56,103 bases of DNA, taken from the NCBI RefSeq assembly GCF_001654615.1, contig NZ_LWUD01000014.1, forward strand, positions 1 through 56,103, written 5' to 3'. The position numbers and the translations under genes were made by a program. A model generated the notes under the pieces. It worked only from the letters and a program-made list of their open reading frames with translations. It had not been told where the DNA came from and searched no databases. The stretch comes from Ligilactobacillus aviarius. GTDB taxonomy: Bacteria > Bacillota > Bacilli > Lactobacillales > Lactobacillaceae. This document shows positions 26,284-34,324 of the stretch, one piece after another. Position 1 is the first letter of the stretch. Each line of letters opens with the position of its first letter.

Positions 26284-26958
26284 ATGCAAATGCAAGGTGC
26301 AGTATTTGACTTAGATGGGGTTATTACTGACACAGCAAAGTATCACTTTGCTGCATGGAGTAAATTAGCAAAGGAAAACTTGGACATCGAATTACCAGCT
26401 TCATTTGAAACTGAATTAAAGGGTGTTAGCCGGATCGATTCATTAAAGAAGATTTTGGAATATGGTAACAAGCTTGACCAATATTCAGACGATGATATTC
26501 AAGAATTAGCTGCCAAGAAAAACGGCTACTACTTGGAAGCGATCGAAGGCTTATCAAAAGATGACATTTTACCGGGAATCACTGAATTGATTGCTCAATT
26601 AAAGGCCCACAACGTTAAGATGTCACTTGCATCAGCTTCAAAGAATGCGCCGGCAATTTTAAAGAAACTCGGATTATTTGACGAATTTGATGCCATTGCT
26701 GACCCTGCAAAGGTTGCACATGGCAAACCAGCTCCAGATATTTTCTTAGCTGGTGCAGCTGCTGTTGACTTGAAACCAAGCGAATGCGTCGGGGTTGAAG
26801 ATGCGGTTGCTGGGGTTCAAGCCATCAAAGACGCTGGCATGGTTGCCGTTGCAGTGGGCGACGCAAACGAATTAGCAAAAGCTGATAAGGTTGTGCCAAC
26901 AACTGCTGATTTCAGCTATGATTTGTTTGAAGAAACATTTGAAAAAGCAAACGCATAA
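26284..26958 (+). CDS. pgmB: Beta-phosphoglucomutase
   Basis: 224 residues, HAD superfamily. The motif DLDGVITDTA gives nucleophile D9 and acid/base D11. SASK near residue 118, GKPAPDIF and the GVEDAVAGV acidic motif complete the PgmB pattern. It converts beta-glucose-1-phosphate from maltose phosphorylase to glucose-6-phosphate. Last gene of the mal operon, with a terminator after it. Confidence 0.95.
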   Translation: MQMQGAVFDLDGVITDTAKYHFAAWSKLAKENLDIELPASFETELKGVSRIDSLKKILEYGNKLDQYSDDDIQELAAKKNGYYLEAIEGLSKDDILPGITELIAQLKAHNVKMSLASASKNAPAILKKLGLFDEFDAIADPAKVAHGKPAPDIFLAGAAAVDLKPSECVGVEDAVAGVQAIKDAGMVAVAVGDANELAKADKVVPTTADFSYDLFEETFEKANA

Positions 26959-26977
26959 TTTAATGGTCAATAAAGGA

Positions 26978-27012
26978 GAACTCAAAGGAACTTGCCTTTG
27001 GGTTCTTTTTTT
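26978..27012 (+). terminator. Intrinsic terminator of the mal operon
   Basis: GAACTCAAAGG, 6-nt loop, CCTTTGGGTTC and T-run. Confidence 0.88.
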
Positions 27013-27068
27013 GGTTTATTTAATGTGTCGGAGAAGGAGATTCAATCTTTTACGAGGAGAATTTTGAA

Positions 27069-27869
27069 ATGCAAAATGATATTAAGCTTGTTGCAACCGA
27101 TATTGACGGAACGTTTACTCACGCTGATCACACTTATGATGTAGAACGATTTAAACGAATTTTAACACGGATGAACGCTGCTGGATGCGAGTTTGTGGTT
27201 GCAAGCGGTAGCCAGTATTTTACCATTCGCGATTTATTTGCTGACTGTGCAGACCAAATCAACTTTATTTCAGAAAATGGGGCAATGATTGAAAGTCATG
27301 GGAAAATCATAACAATCAATGAAATGGCAACCGATGTTGTTGATGAGATGATTTTGTTTGCGCACCATCATCCGGAAATTGAATGGGTGATGTGCGGGGC
27401 AGCAAATGCATACTGTGAACGCGGACAGGTTGATCAAGCCTTTTTTGATCAAACCAATTTTTATTATCACCATTTAAAGTGGGTCGCCGACTTTAACGAC
27501 GTTGACGATCAAATTTTAAAATTTGCGATCAATGTGCCGGAAAAAGAAACTGATCATTATTTGGAATTGTTCCGCCGTGAATTTGCGGGAAAAATTGAAC
27601 CAACTTCAAGCGGCTTTGGAGCAATCGATTTAATTGTTCCCGGTAATCATAAGGCGGCAGCATTAAAACACCTGGTTCAAAGATGGGACATTACCCCAGC
27701 GCAGTGTGCTGCTTTCGGAGATGGCGGAAATGACATCGAAATGCTGCGGTATTGCAACCATAGTTATGCAATGGCGAATGCACCGGCTGAAGTTAAGCAG
27801 GTTGCCCAAAATATTTGTCCATCAAATGAAGATGATGGGGTTTTAGTGACATTAGACCAATTGTTTTAG
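27069..27869 (+). CDS. HAD superfamily hydrolase, Cof/YbiV type
   Basis: 266 residues. ATDIDGTFT at residues 10-18 carries the nucleophile aspartates; the C-terminal motif FGDGGNDIEML is the Cof-type metal-binding loop; a C2B-type cap lies between. These enzymes dephosphorylate sugar phosphates or flavin precursors; the substrate is unknown. GAGGAG precedes the ATG. Placed after the mal operon terminator, so probably independent; possibly a sugar-phosphate phosphatase. Confidence 0.85.
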   Translation: MQNDIKLVATDIDGTFTHADHTYDVERFKRILTRMNAAGCEFVVASGSQYFTIRDLFADCADQINFISENGAMIESHGKIITINEMATDVVDEMILFAHHHPEIEWVMCGAANAYCERGQVDQAFFDQTNFYYHHLKWVADFNDVDDQILKFAINVPEKETDHYLELFRREFAGKIEPTSSGFGAIDLIVPGNHKAAALKHLVQRWDITPAQCAAFGDGGNDIEMLRYCNHSYAMANAPAEVKQVAQNICPSNEDDGVLVTLDQLF

Positions 27870-27870
27870 G

Positions 27871-27906
27871 AGAAGGCGTGACCTTTTAGGCCCATCTTCT
27901 TTTTTG
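27871..27906 (+). terminator. Probable terminator
   Basis: AGAAGG...CATCTTCT imperfect stem followed by T6. Confidence 0.55.
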
Positions 27907-27909
27907 CTT

Positions 27910-27960
27910 AAAAGTATAAAGAAGTATAAAATAAAATCAAAAGTATAAAGGAGTATAAAA
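27910..27960 (+). repeat. Two 22-bp direct repeats upstream of the AAA ATPase
   Basis: Units 27910-27931 and 27939-27960 differ at one base; each holds two AGTATAAA motifs, giving four copies in 51 bp. The second unit ends at the ribosome site. They could be operator sites for autoregulation or promoter -10-like arrays. Confidence 0.75.
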
Positions 27961-27972
27961 GAGGTGAAAGCG

Positions 27973-29067
27973 ATGAATCCATTTAATCCAAGTTTTGGAA
28001 AAGTTCCAGAATTGTTTTTGGATCGCAAATCATTAGTGAAAAAAGTAACAGATGGGTTAGAAAATGTTAATAGCCCTTATCAAACTTCATTGGTATATGG
28101 GCTTCGCGGAAGTGGAAAAACATCATTTTTAACTGATATCAGTAACTTAATGCAGCAAAAAGAAAATTGGATCGTTGTTAATTTAGCGCTTGGAAGTAAA
28201 TTAATTCCGACGTTGATCGATTCAATTTATAAAAAAGCAACCTCAACTCTAAAAAAAGCACTGAGCCGAATTGAAAATGTAAAATTCTCTGCTTTAGGAC
28301 TCCAGCTTGAGGTTCACCAGAATGTTCAAGTGTCACATAATTATCAGATTTTATTGGAATCAATTCTTCAAAAATTAAAAGAAAATGGCATTTCACTGTT
28401 GGTTACGATTGACGAAGTCAGTTCAACCCCTGAGATTCGCGAATTCATTTCAATTTATCAAATTTTGATTCGTGAAGGATATCATGTTGCATTAATGATG
28501 ACCGGATTGCCAGGAAAAATTTCGGAACTTCAAAATGACGATGTGCTTACTTTTTTGCTTCGCAGTGCGCGCATCACGTTGAAACCGCTAGACCTTGCAT
28601 CGGTTAAATATGCTTATCTTGATGCGTTTGAAAAGGCAGGACGTCGAATTGAAACGGCGGCTTTAAATGAAATGACAAAATTGACCCGGGGCTATGCCTA
28701 TTCTTTCCAATTAATGGGATATTTGATTTGGGAAACAAATCAAAAAGTGGTTGGGATGGATGTTTTAAGTTCAGTGATTAGCGAATATCAACAACAACTT
28801 TTCCGGAATGTATATACCAAGTTATATCTTGAACTGTCGCCAGTCGATCGTGAATTTGTAAAGAAGATGGCAGCGTATAGAGATGACATTGTTCCGGTTG
28901 CCTATTTGGGAAAAGCCTTGAATAAAGATAAAAATTATATCTCGGTATACCGTAAAAGATTGCTTGATGATCAGCTCATTGCGGCAGCAGCTCACGGACA
29001 ATTAAGTTTTACATTGCCGTATTTCAAAAACTTTGTAAATGAAAACGCGATTTTGTACGAAAGTTGA
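27973..29067 (+). CDS. AAA/STAND-like ATP-binding protein of unknown role
   Basis: 364 residues from ATG 27973 after AAGAGGTGA; the GTG at 27964 overlaps that site. Walker A YGLRGSGKTS (K49) and Walker B LLVTIDE near residue 140 identify an AAA_16/Orc1-Cdc6-like P-loop ATPase. The C-terminal 90 residues (LSPVDREFVKKMA...) look like a winged helix. The single-gene setting and the direct repeats just upstream suggest a DNA-binding, self-regulated ATPase. The function is not known to me; prophage or defence origin is possible but unsupported by neighbours. Confidence 0.7.
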   Translation: MNPFNPSFGKVPELFLDRKSLVKKVTDGLENVNSPYQTSLVYGLRGSGKTSFLTDISNLMQQKENWIVVNLALGSKLIPTLIDSIYKKATSTLKKALSRIENVKFSALGLQLEVHQNVQVSHNYQILLESILQKLKENGISLLVTIDEVSSTPEIREFISIYQILIREGYHVALMMTGLPGKISELQNDDVLTFLLRSARITLKPLDLASVKYAYLDAFEKAGRRIETAALNEMTKLTRGYAYSFQLMGYLIWETNQKVVGMDVLSSVISEYQQQLFRNVYTKLYLELSPVDREFVKKMAAYRDDIVPVAYLGKALNKDKNYISVYRKRLLDDQLIAAAAHGQLSFTLPYFKNFVNENAILYES

Positions 29068-29076
29068 TTAAAACAC

Positions 29077-29134
29077 TTGCAAGCGATAACAAAATGTGAA
29101 AGAATAGTGGTTGTAACAAATGGTCTATTCCAAT
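29077..29134 (+). promoter_or_regulatory. cre site and NagR/DasR-like operator before nagA
   Basis: TTGCAAGCGATAACA (29077-29091) matches the CcpA cre consensus. ATGGTCTATTCCAATT (29120-29135) resembles the GntR-family NagR/DasR site TGGTCTAGACCA. The pair suggests glucose repression and induction by amino sugars. Confidence 0.65.
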
Positions 29135-29171
29135 TTTGGCGAAACTAATTTAGAAAACGAGGAAGAATATT

Positions 29172-30326
29172 ATGGCATATTACATTCATGCAGCAAAATT
29201 CTTTTTAAAGAATACAACTGAAACAAACGGCTACTTGGAAATTACCGATGACGGCAAGTTTGGTTCATATTATCCAGAATCAGCAAAGCCAGCTGGCAAA
29301 ATCGTTGAATACGGCGACAAGTGGGTTGCCCCAGGATTGTTTGATACTCATATTCATGGTCTTCTTGGCCATGATGTTACGGATGGCGACTGGGATGCAA
29401 TCAATGAAATGTCAGAAGGGTTGTTAAAAGCCGGGGTTACTTCATGGTTACCAACAACGGTTACAGCCTCATTTGACCAGTTGAACAACGTATGTAAAGC
29501 AATTGGTGATCATCAAGGACAAGAAACCGGGGCCAAGATCCGCGGTATTCATTTTGAAGGTCCATACTTCACGGAAGAACATAAAGGTGCTCAAGACCCG
29601 AAGTATTTACGCGACCCAGATATTGATGAATTCCACAAATGGCAAGAATCTGCGCATGGCTTATTGAACAAGATCTCAATTGCGCCTGAACGGAAAGGGG
29701 CTGCAGAATTTACCCGTCAAGCGGTTGAAGAAGGCGTTGTGGTTTCAATCGGTCACAGTTCAGCAACCTATGAACAAGCTAAGCGGTGCATTGAAGCTGG
29801 CGCATCAATGTTTACGCACACATACAACGGAATGAACGAATTCGGTCACCGTGACCCTGGAATGGTCGGCGCTGCTTACACGATGGATGATACAACATGC
29901 GAAATCATCTGTGACGGACATCACAATGCACCGGCTGCTGTTCGGGTATTGATCGATCAAAAGACGCCGGACAACGTTGCGTTGGTTACCGATTGCATGC
30001 GGGCCGGCTTAATGCCTGATGGCGACTACATGCTTGGTGAACTTGAAGTTTACGTTAAAGACGATATGGCACGGTTAAAGGTTGGCAATAACCTTGCCGG
30101 AAGCATTCTTCTGTTAAAGGATGCCTTGAAAAACGTTGTTGACTGGAACATTGCAACGCCAGAAGAAGCTGTTCGGATGGGCTCATTAGTTCCTGCCAAG
30201 AGCATGCACATGGAAAATAAGGTTGGCTCAATTGTTCCAGGTGCCGATGCGGACTTCTTGATTCTGAATTCGGATATGACTTTAAGTGAAACATACTTGG
30301 ATGGAAAGTCACGGTATCAGGCTTAA
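29172..30326 (+). CDS. nagA: N-acetylglucosamine-6-phosphate deacetylase
   Basis: 384 residues, amidohydrolase fold. Landmarks: FDTHIHG metal-binding histidines, HFEGPYF glutamate, SIGHSSATYEQA and FTHTYNGM histidines, and LVTDCMRAG catalytic aspartate. It removes acetate from GlcNAc-6-phosphate in amino-sugar use and wall recycling. GAGGAA lies 8 nt before the ATG. No nagB is adjacent, so the deaminase must be elsewhere. The upstream cre and NagR-like sites fit this role. The structured repeat copy B starts 6 bp after the stop and probably supplies its terminator. Confidence 0.95.
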   Translation: MAYYIHAAKFFLKNTTETNGYLEITDDGKFGSYYPESAKPAGKIVEYGDKWVAPGLFDTHIHGLLGHDVTDGDWDAINEMSEGLLKAGVTSWLPTTVTASFDQLNNVCKAIGDHQGQETGAKIRGIHFEGPYFTEEHKGAQDPKYLRDPDIDEFHKWQESAHGLLNKISIAPERKGAAEFTRQAVEEGVVVSIGHSSATYEQAKRCIEAGASMFTHTYNGMNEFGHRDPGMVGAAYTMDDTTCEIICDGHHNAPAAVRVLIDQKTPDNVALVTDCMRAGLMPDGDYMLGELEVYVKDDMARLKVGNNLAGSILLLKDALKNVVDWNIATPEEAVRMGSLVPAKSMHMENKVGSIVPGADADFLILNSDMTLSETYLDGKSRYQA

Positions 30327-30331
30327 AGAAG

Positions 30332-30486
30332 AAGGTGTGACAAAACGTAAAAAACGAGCGTGGTGGAAGCAGAAAAGCGAACGGATCGCGGAGCATAGAT
30401 TCGGAGGTTTTCGAACTTCCACTCAGCTCGTTTGTTTTGGAACCCGATTATGCAGAGGTTGCGACGGATGTCACAGCCTCTTTTTT
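30332..30486 (+). repeat. Structured dispersed repeat, copy B (possible ncRNA or 3' element)
   Basis: Same element as the minus-strand copy at 1384-1541. It begins GGTGTGACAAAACG and has a central hairpin (GTGGAAG/CTTCCAC, GAAAA/TTTTC, CGGATC/GATTCG). It ends with the terminator GAGGTTGCGAC (30455-30465), GGAT, GTCACAGCCTC (30470-30480), T6. The 5' GGTGTGAC can pair instead with the terminator 3' arm GTCACAGCC, so two exclusive folds are possible. An ORF predicted across it has no ribosome site and no family match. Confidence 0.7.
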
Positions 30487-30535
30487 GTTGCTAATCAACA
30501 TTAATGTTGACAAGCAACAAAAATAATTAGATAAT
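30487..30535 (+). promoter_or_regulatory. azoR promoter with MarR-type operator
   Basis: -35 TTGACA 30507-30512, 17-nt spacer, -10 GATAAT 30530-30535. A 15-bp inverted repeat (30487-30501 with 30504-30518, 13 of 15 paired) covers the -35, as expected for repression by the MarR protein encoded two genes down the transcript. Confidence 0.75.
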
Positions 30536-30566
30536 ACTTTGGGAAATTAATTTGGGAGGTAATTAA

Positions 30567-31190
30567 ATGACAAAAGTATTGGTAATCAAGGCGCATCCGC
30601 ATGCTGAGGATAGTATTTCAATCAGTGTCGCTGACTATTTCATTAAGAAGTACCGGGAACTTCATCCCGATGATGAGATCATTACGCATGATTTATATGC
30701 CGAAAAAGTCCCGCCGTTAAATGACACAACAATGGAAGCATGGAAGCACCAACGGAATGGGCAACCATTATCTGATGAAGAACAGCAGGTAATTGCGGCG
30801 CATAATCAATGGTTAAACGAGTTTTTAGAAGCTGATAAGTATGTGTTTGTCAACCCAATGTATAACTTCTTTTTGCCGGCAGAAATGAAACAGTATGTGG
30901 ACATTATTGCGGTTCCACGAAAGACGTTTAAATATACGGAAAAGGGCCCGGTTGGTCTGCTTGAAAATAAGAAGGCACTCCACATTCAAACAGCCGGAAG
31001 TGTTTATCATGGAACGCCACTTGAAAAATTTGATTTTGGTGGGACCTATCTTAAATTAGCGTTGAAATTGTTTGGCGTGGACGACTTTACTGATCTTTAT
31101 ATTGAAGGGGTTGATCAGTTTCGTGATCGGCGTGATACAATTAAAGAAAAAGCAATGCAGGATGCTGCAAAAATCGCGGAGAAGTTTTAA
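30567..31190 (+). CDS. azoR: FMN-dependent NADH:quinone oxidoreductase/azoreductase
   Basis: 207 residues, flavodoxin-like fold. KVLVIKAHPHAEDS is the FMN phosphate loop and NPMYNFFLP the flavin-binding motif of AzoR proteins; AGSVYHG follows near residue 150. It reduces quinones and azo dyes with NADH, protecting from thiol or electrophile stress. GGGAGG lies 7 nt before the ATG. Translationally linked with the MarR gene 3 nt downstream, whose product probably represses this promoter. Confidence 0.88.
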   Translation: MTKVLVIKAHPHAEDSISISVADYFIKKYRELHPDDEIITHDLYAEKVPPLNDTTMEAWKHQRNGQPLSDEEQQVIAAHNQWLNEFLEADKYVFVNPMYNFFLPAEMKQYVDIIAVPRKTFKYTEKGPVGLLENKKALHIQTAGSVYHGTPLEKFDFGGTYLKLALKLFGVDDFTDLYIEGVDQFRDRRDTIKEKAMQDAAKIAEKF

Positions 31191-31193
31191 TCA

Positions 31194-31670
31194 ATGAATA
31201 ATAAAATCAATCAAATTACAATTTTAATTTTCCAAATTCAAAATGCACATAACAGTGAATTAACGGTTGCCCAAGAATGGATGCTTGAGCACGTTAAGGA
31301 TCCGGAACTAAAGAAGAAGGTTCCGAAACTTTCAGTTGTGGCATATCATATTTTGGATACGTTAAGCCAGCATCAAGAGCTTACCGGAATTAAAATTGCT
31401 CAAGAGCTGGGAGTTACCCGTGGCGGAATTACCCGGGCGGCTCGCAAAATGCAGGATGAAAAATTGATTGTTGCTGTGCGGCATGAAGACAATAAGAAGA
31501 ACATTTACTATCAACTGACCCCCGAAGGCCAAAAGATTGCCAACTTACATGCTGAAATGCACCAAGAACTTTACCGCCAGCTTCAGGAAAAAATTTCGAC
31601 TGATTTTACCAGTGATGAGCTCGATTCGATCATTCGTTTTTTGAGTTACATCAAGGATCATGTGATGTAA
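31194..31670 (+). CDS. MarR-family transcriptional regulator
   Basis: 158 residues with a winged helix: SVVAYHILDTLSQHQELTGIKIAQELGVTRGGITRAARKM and the wing RHEDNKKNIYYQLTPEGQ. It starts 3 nt after azoR, so it is co-expressed. The inverted repeat over the azoR -35 is the likely operator, giving autoregulation. MarR proteins of this arrangement usually respond to electrophiles, phenolics or oxidation; the ligand is unknown. Confidence 0.88.
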   Translation: MNNKINQITILIFQIQNAHNSELTVAQEWMLEHVKDPELKKKVPKLSVVAYHILDTLSQHQELTGIKIAQELGVTRGGITRAARKMQDEKLIVAVRHEDNKKNIYYQLTPEGQKIANLHAEMHQELYRQLQEKISTDFTSDELDSIIRFLSYIKDHVM

Positions 31671-31775
31671 GAAAGATTGAATACAACGTTGAGATTATCC
31701 AAATTGTATTTCAAGAAATTATTTATTACGCAAATGCTCTTAAAGATAGTCCGTACCAAAAGTAAATAATCTTAT

Positions 31776-31810
31776 GAGAAATCTGGTTTCATGCGGATTT
31801 TTCTTTTTTT
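31776..31810 (+). terminator. Intrinsic terminator after marR
   Basis: GAGAAATC pairs with GATTTTTC and is followed by T7. It lies in the 322-bp gap between marR and ldh; the remaining gap sequence holds the ldh promoter and leader. Confidence 0.65.
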
Positions 31811-31881
31811 ATAAGGAGTTCCATAAGTTTTTTAATTATTATTAAAGAATAAAATAAAATAATTCTATCAAAATTTGGGCG

Positions 31882-31952
31882 TAAATGTTTTCATTTATTT
31901 ATCTGATTTGGTAAAATAATAGTCGTTGAAAGTTTTAAGCAATTAAAACTTT
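31882..31952 (+). promoter_or_regulatory. ldh promoter and leader hairpin
   Basis: A possible promoter, TTTTCA 31888-31893, 18-nt spacer, TAAAAT 31912-31917; the inverted repeat TAAATG-TTTT-CATTTA (31882-31897) overlaps the -35. The leader has a perfect 10-bp hairpin AAAGTTTTAA/TTAAAACTTT (31929-31952), which may stabilise this highly expressed mRNA. Confidence 0.5.
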
Positions 31953-31992
31953 TTCTAAGGATTTTCCTTAAATAATTTATGAGGTGATATAG

Positions 31993-32955
31993 ATGGCTAA
32001 CACAAGAACATCAAGAAAAATTGCTATCGTCGGTGTCGGCGGTGTAGGTATGGGTTGTGCATACTCAATCTTAAACCAAGGTCTCGTTGATGAAATGGTA
32101 TTAATCGACGTTGCCGGTGACAAGGCTGACGGTGAAGCTCGTGACTTAATGGACGGTGTTACATACGCACCAGAAAACTGCAAAGTTTACCATGGTGACT
32201 ACTCAGATTGTAAAGATGCCCAAATGGTTATCATTACAGCTGGTATCAACCAAAAACCAGGCCAATCACGTTTGGAATTAGTTGGTACAAACGCAAAGAT
32301 CATGCGTTCAATCGTTAAGGAAGTTATGGGTTCAGGTTTCGATGGCAACTTAGTTATCGTTTCAAACCCTGTTGATGTATTGACATATGTTGCATGGGAT
32401 GAATCAGGCTTACCACAAAACCGTGTTATCGGTACAGGTACATCACTTGACTCAACTCGTTTACGGATGCAATTATCAAACAAGACAGGTGTTGACGCAC
32501 ACGACATCTCAGCATACATCGTTGGTGAACACGGTGACTCAGAACAACCATTATGGTCACAGGCTACAATCGGTGGCAAGCCATTAATGGACTGGATCGA
32601 AGACGGCGACGAAGGTGTTATCAAGAAGGATGAACTTGAAGACATCCGTAAGACAGTTCGTGACGCTGCTTACTACATCATTGATCGTAAGAAGATCACA
32701 AACTGGGGTATCGGTTTGAGTACAGCTCGTCTTGTTCGTGCAATCTTAGAAAACGAACACGCAATCTTGACAACATCAGCATACTTCAACGGTGAATACG
32801 GTTTGAAGGACATCTACACAGGTATCCCAGCAATCGTTGGCGAAAACGGTGTAGAACGCATTGTTGAAATGCACATCACAGACGAAGAAATGGCCGGCTT
32901 ACACAAGTCAGCTTCAGAACTTAAAGAAGTTCTTGACTCAGTTCGTGAAAAATAA
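31993..32955 (+). CDS. ldh: L-lactate dehydrogenase
   Basis: 320 residues. NAD-binding GVGGVGMG at the N-terminus, and the active-site motif GEHGDSE with catalytic H180. It reduces pyruvate to lactate, regenerating NAD+, the end step of lactic fermentation. GAGGTGA lies 6 nt before the ATG. Codon use is strongly restricted (TCA, GGT, CGT, AAG), fitting very high expression. Single gene with a strong terminator. The N-terminal glycine motif GVGGVG is slightly unusual but keeps the G-x-G-x-x-G spacing. Confidence 0.95.
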   Translation: MANTRTSRKIAIVGVGGVGMGCAYSILNQGLVDEMVLIDVAGDKADGEARDLMDGVTYAPENCKVYHGDYSDCKDAQMVIITAGINQKPGQSRLELVGTNAKIMRSIVKEVMGSGFDGNLVIVSNPVDVLTYVAWDESGLPQNRVIGTGTSLDSTRLRMQLSNKTGVDAHDISAYIVGEHGDSEQPLWSQATIGGKPLMDWIEDGDEGVIKKDELEDIRKTVRDAAYYIIDRKKITNWGIGLSTARLVRAILENEHAILTTSAYFNGEYGLKDIYTGIPAIVGENGVERIVEMHITDEEMAGLHKSASELKEVLDSVREK

Positions 32956-32977
32956 TCTAATTGAAAGTTAGACAATT

Positions 32978-33014
32978 AAGTCTGTTGGGTGATTGTCGCC
33001 TGACAGGCTTTTTG
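32978..33014 (+). terminator. ldh terminator
   Basis: A 13-pair stem AGTCTGTTGGGTG/CGCCTGACAGGCT with a 5-nt loop and T5. Confidence 0.85.
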
Positions 33015-33031
33015 TGTTTTAAGAGGTTAAA

Positions 33032-33694
33032 ATGAAATATCCTGAAGAATTAGTAGCACGGGTAAAGCAACGGGCAGCTGGTTATCGGCTTGAAGGCTTT
33101 TTATCCGGTCAGGGAAAAATCAATCCGCCGTTGATGATCGTTGGTGAAGCTCCCGGAAGAAAGGAAATTACGGCCCATATTCCGTTTTCTGGACAGTCCG
33201 GGCAGGAATTGATGAAGTCATTAGCGATTACCGGACTGACGCGGGATGATGTTTACATTACAAGTGTTGTTCGTAGTCGCCCGTACTCAGTTAAAAAAGT
33301 TAAGAATAAAAAGACTGGTGAAATTGAAACAAAAACGCCGAACCGGACACCAACGAAAAAAGAAGTGTTAGCCTATGCCCCACTTTTTGACTGGGAATTA
33401 AATCAGGTTGATCCGGAAGTCATTGTGACGGTTGGCAATACGAGTTTGCAGCGCATTTTAGGGCCTAAATTCAACGTTGGGACCCATCACGGTCAAGTAT
33501 TCCGCCAGCCAATCCAGCAGTTAAATGCAACGGGAGACGGCTATATTTTATCTGATCGGGAATATACGGTGATTTCAACATTCCATCCCGCAGCAGTTTT
33601 TTATAACCGAAAATTAGCCCCTGAAATTGAAAAGGACTGGCACTTGATCGATCAGGTATTAAAAAAACGCCAGTCCGCCGCAAATCAAGACTAA
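33032..33694 (+). CDS. Uracil-DNA glycosylase superfamily protein, cysteine-free
   Basis: 220 residues. GEAPGRKE near residue 38 and HPAAV near residue 190 are the two UDG-superfamily active-site motifs, with PFSGQSGQEL between, as in family 4. The protein has no cysteine, so it lacks the 4Fe-4S cluster of canonical family 4 enzymes. An insertion around residues 88-110 (KKVKNKKTGEIETKTPN) is lysine rich and may contact DNA. Role: excision of uracil or another damaged base, unproven. Its 3' end overlaps ecfT on the other strand by 36 bp. Confidence 0.8.
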   Translation: MKYPEELVARVKQRAAGYRLEGFLSGQGKINPPLMIVGEAPGRKEITAHIPFSGQSGQELMKSLAITGLTRDDVYITSVVRSRPYSVKKVKNKKTGEIETKTPNRTPTKKEVLAYAPLFDWELNQVDPEVIVTVGNTSLQRILGPKFNVGTHHGQVFRQPIQQLNATGDGYILSDREYTVISTFHPAAVFYNRKLAPEIEKDWHLIDQVLKKRQSAANQD

Positions 33695-34324
33695 AAGAAT
33701 TAAGAGGCCCCACTGAAAAATTGAAATCGAATCGTGATAAGTTTCGGTGCGGGGATAATCGTTGGAAAATCCTTGAAGGGTCATTGCAACGGCAAGGTTA
33801 TCTGACCAATTTAAACAACTAACAATAATTTTTAAGTAAAGCATCGGATTCCACCAATTCAGCGTTTGGTTATGCATATTGGCGGCAATCCGAATTTTTT
33901 TGATTTGAGTCTTTACATTCTGAACCATGCCGACTGCAGCGAGAATCCCGTAAACAAATGTGTTTGAAAGGTGAAAATGCTGATGCAGACTTAAAAGGAC
34001 TGTTTTCAAAGAATAACAAAGGGTAACGAGGGCGCCCAATGAGAAATAAGTATAGATCCGGGTCGCATACAGCCAGGCACTTGGATATGAATGACTAAAT
34101 GAAACAAATGATAACCAGCTTCCAAGGGCAAACGGAAACGCGATCAAAAAGGCGATCCCGATTTTTTTAAAAGAAACCCGACAAACCGCAAGATATAGTA
34201 AACATCCAATGAAGATAACAACGTTTAACCAAATTTTCGAAGCAAACGTCAAAATTAGTCCGAGAACCAGCATTAATAAAACGGCAATCGTCGGATTAAG
34301 ACGGGGGTTAGCGGTTGATTTCAT
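33659..34324 (-). CDS. ECF transporter T component (YkoC-like)
   Basis: 221 residues, about five hydrophobic helices, and AMTLQGF near the end corresponds to the A-x-x-RG-F coupling motif of EcfT proteins. It overlaps the ATPase gene start-to-stop by 17 bp, so the two are translated together. It forms the scaffold between the ATPases and the substrate-binding S component at 35699-36268. Its 3' end overlaps convergently with the UDG-like gene. Confidence 0.8.
   Translation of the reverse strand: MKSTANPRLNPTIAVLLMLVLGLILTFASKIWLNVVIFIGCLLYLAVCRVSFKKIGIAFLIAFPFALGSWLSFVSFSHSYPSAWLYATRIYTYFSLGALVTLCYSLKTVLLSLHQHFHLSNTFVYGILAAVGMVQNVKTQIKKIRIAANMHNQTLNWWNPMLYLKIIVSCLNWSDNLAVAMTLQGFSNDYPRTETYHDSISIFQWGLLILLVLICGGLAFF

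Noticed and set aside
30055-30396. 113-codon ORF antisense to nagA
   Set aside because: Runs against strongly coding nagA, no ribosome site, composition typical of a shadow frame.
30286-30504. ORF across the structured repeat after nagA
   Set aside because: It overlaps the nagA end and the repeat's hairpin and terminator, has no ribosome site and is not preserved in the other repeat copy.
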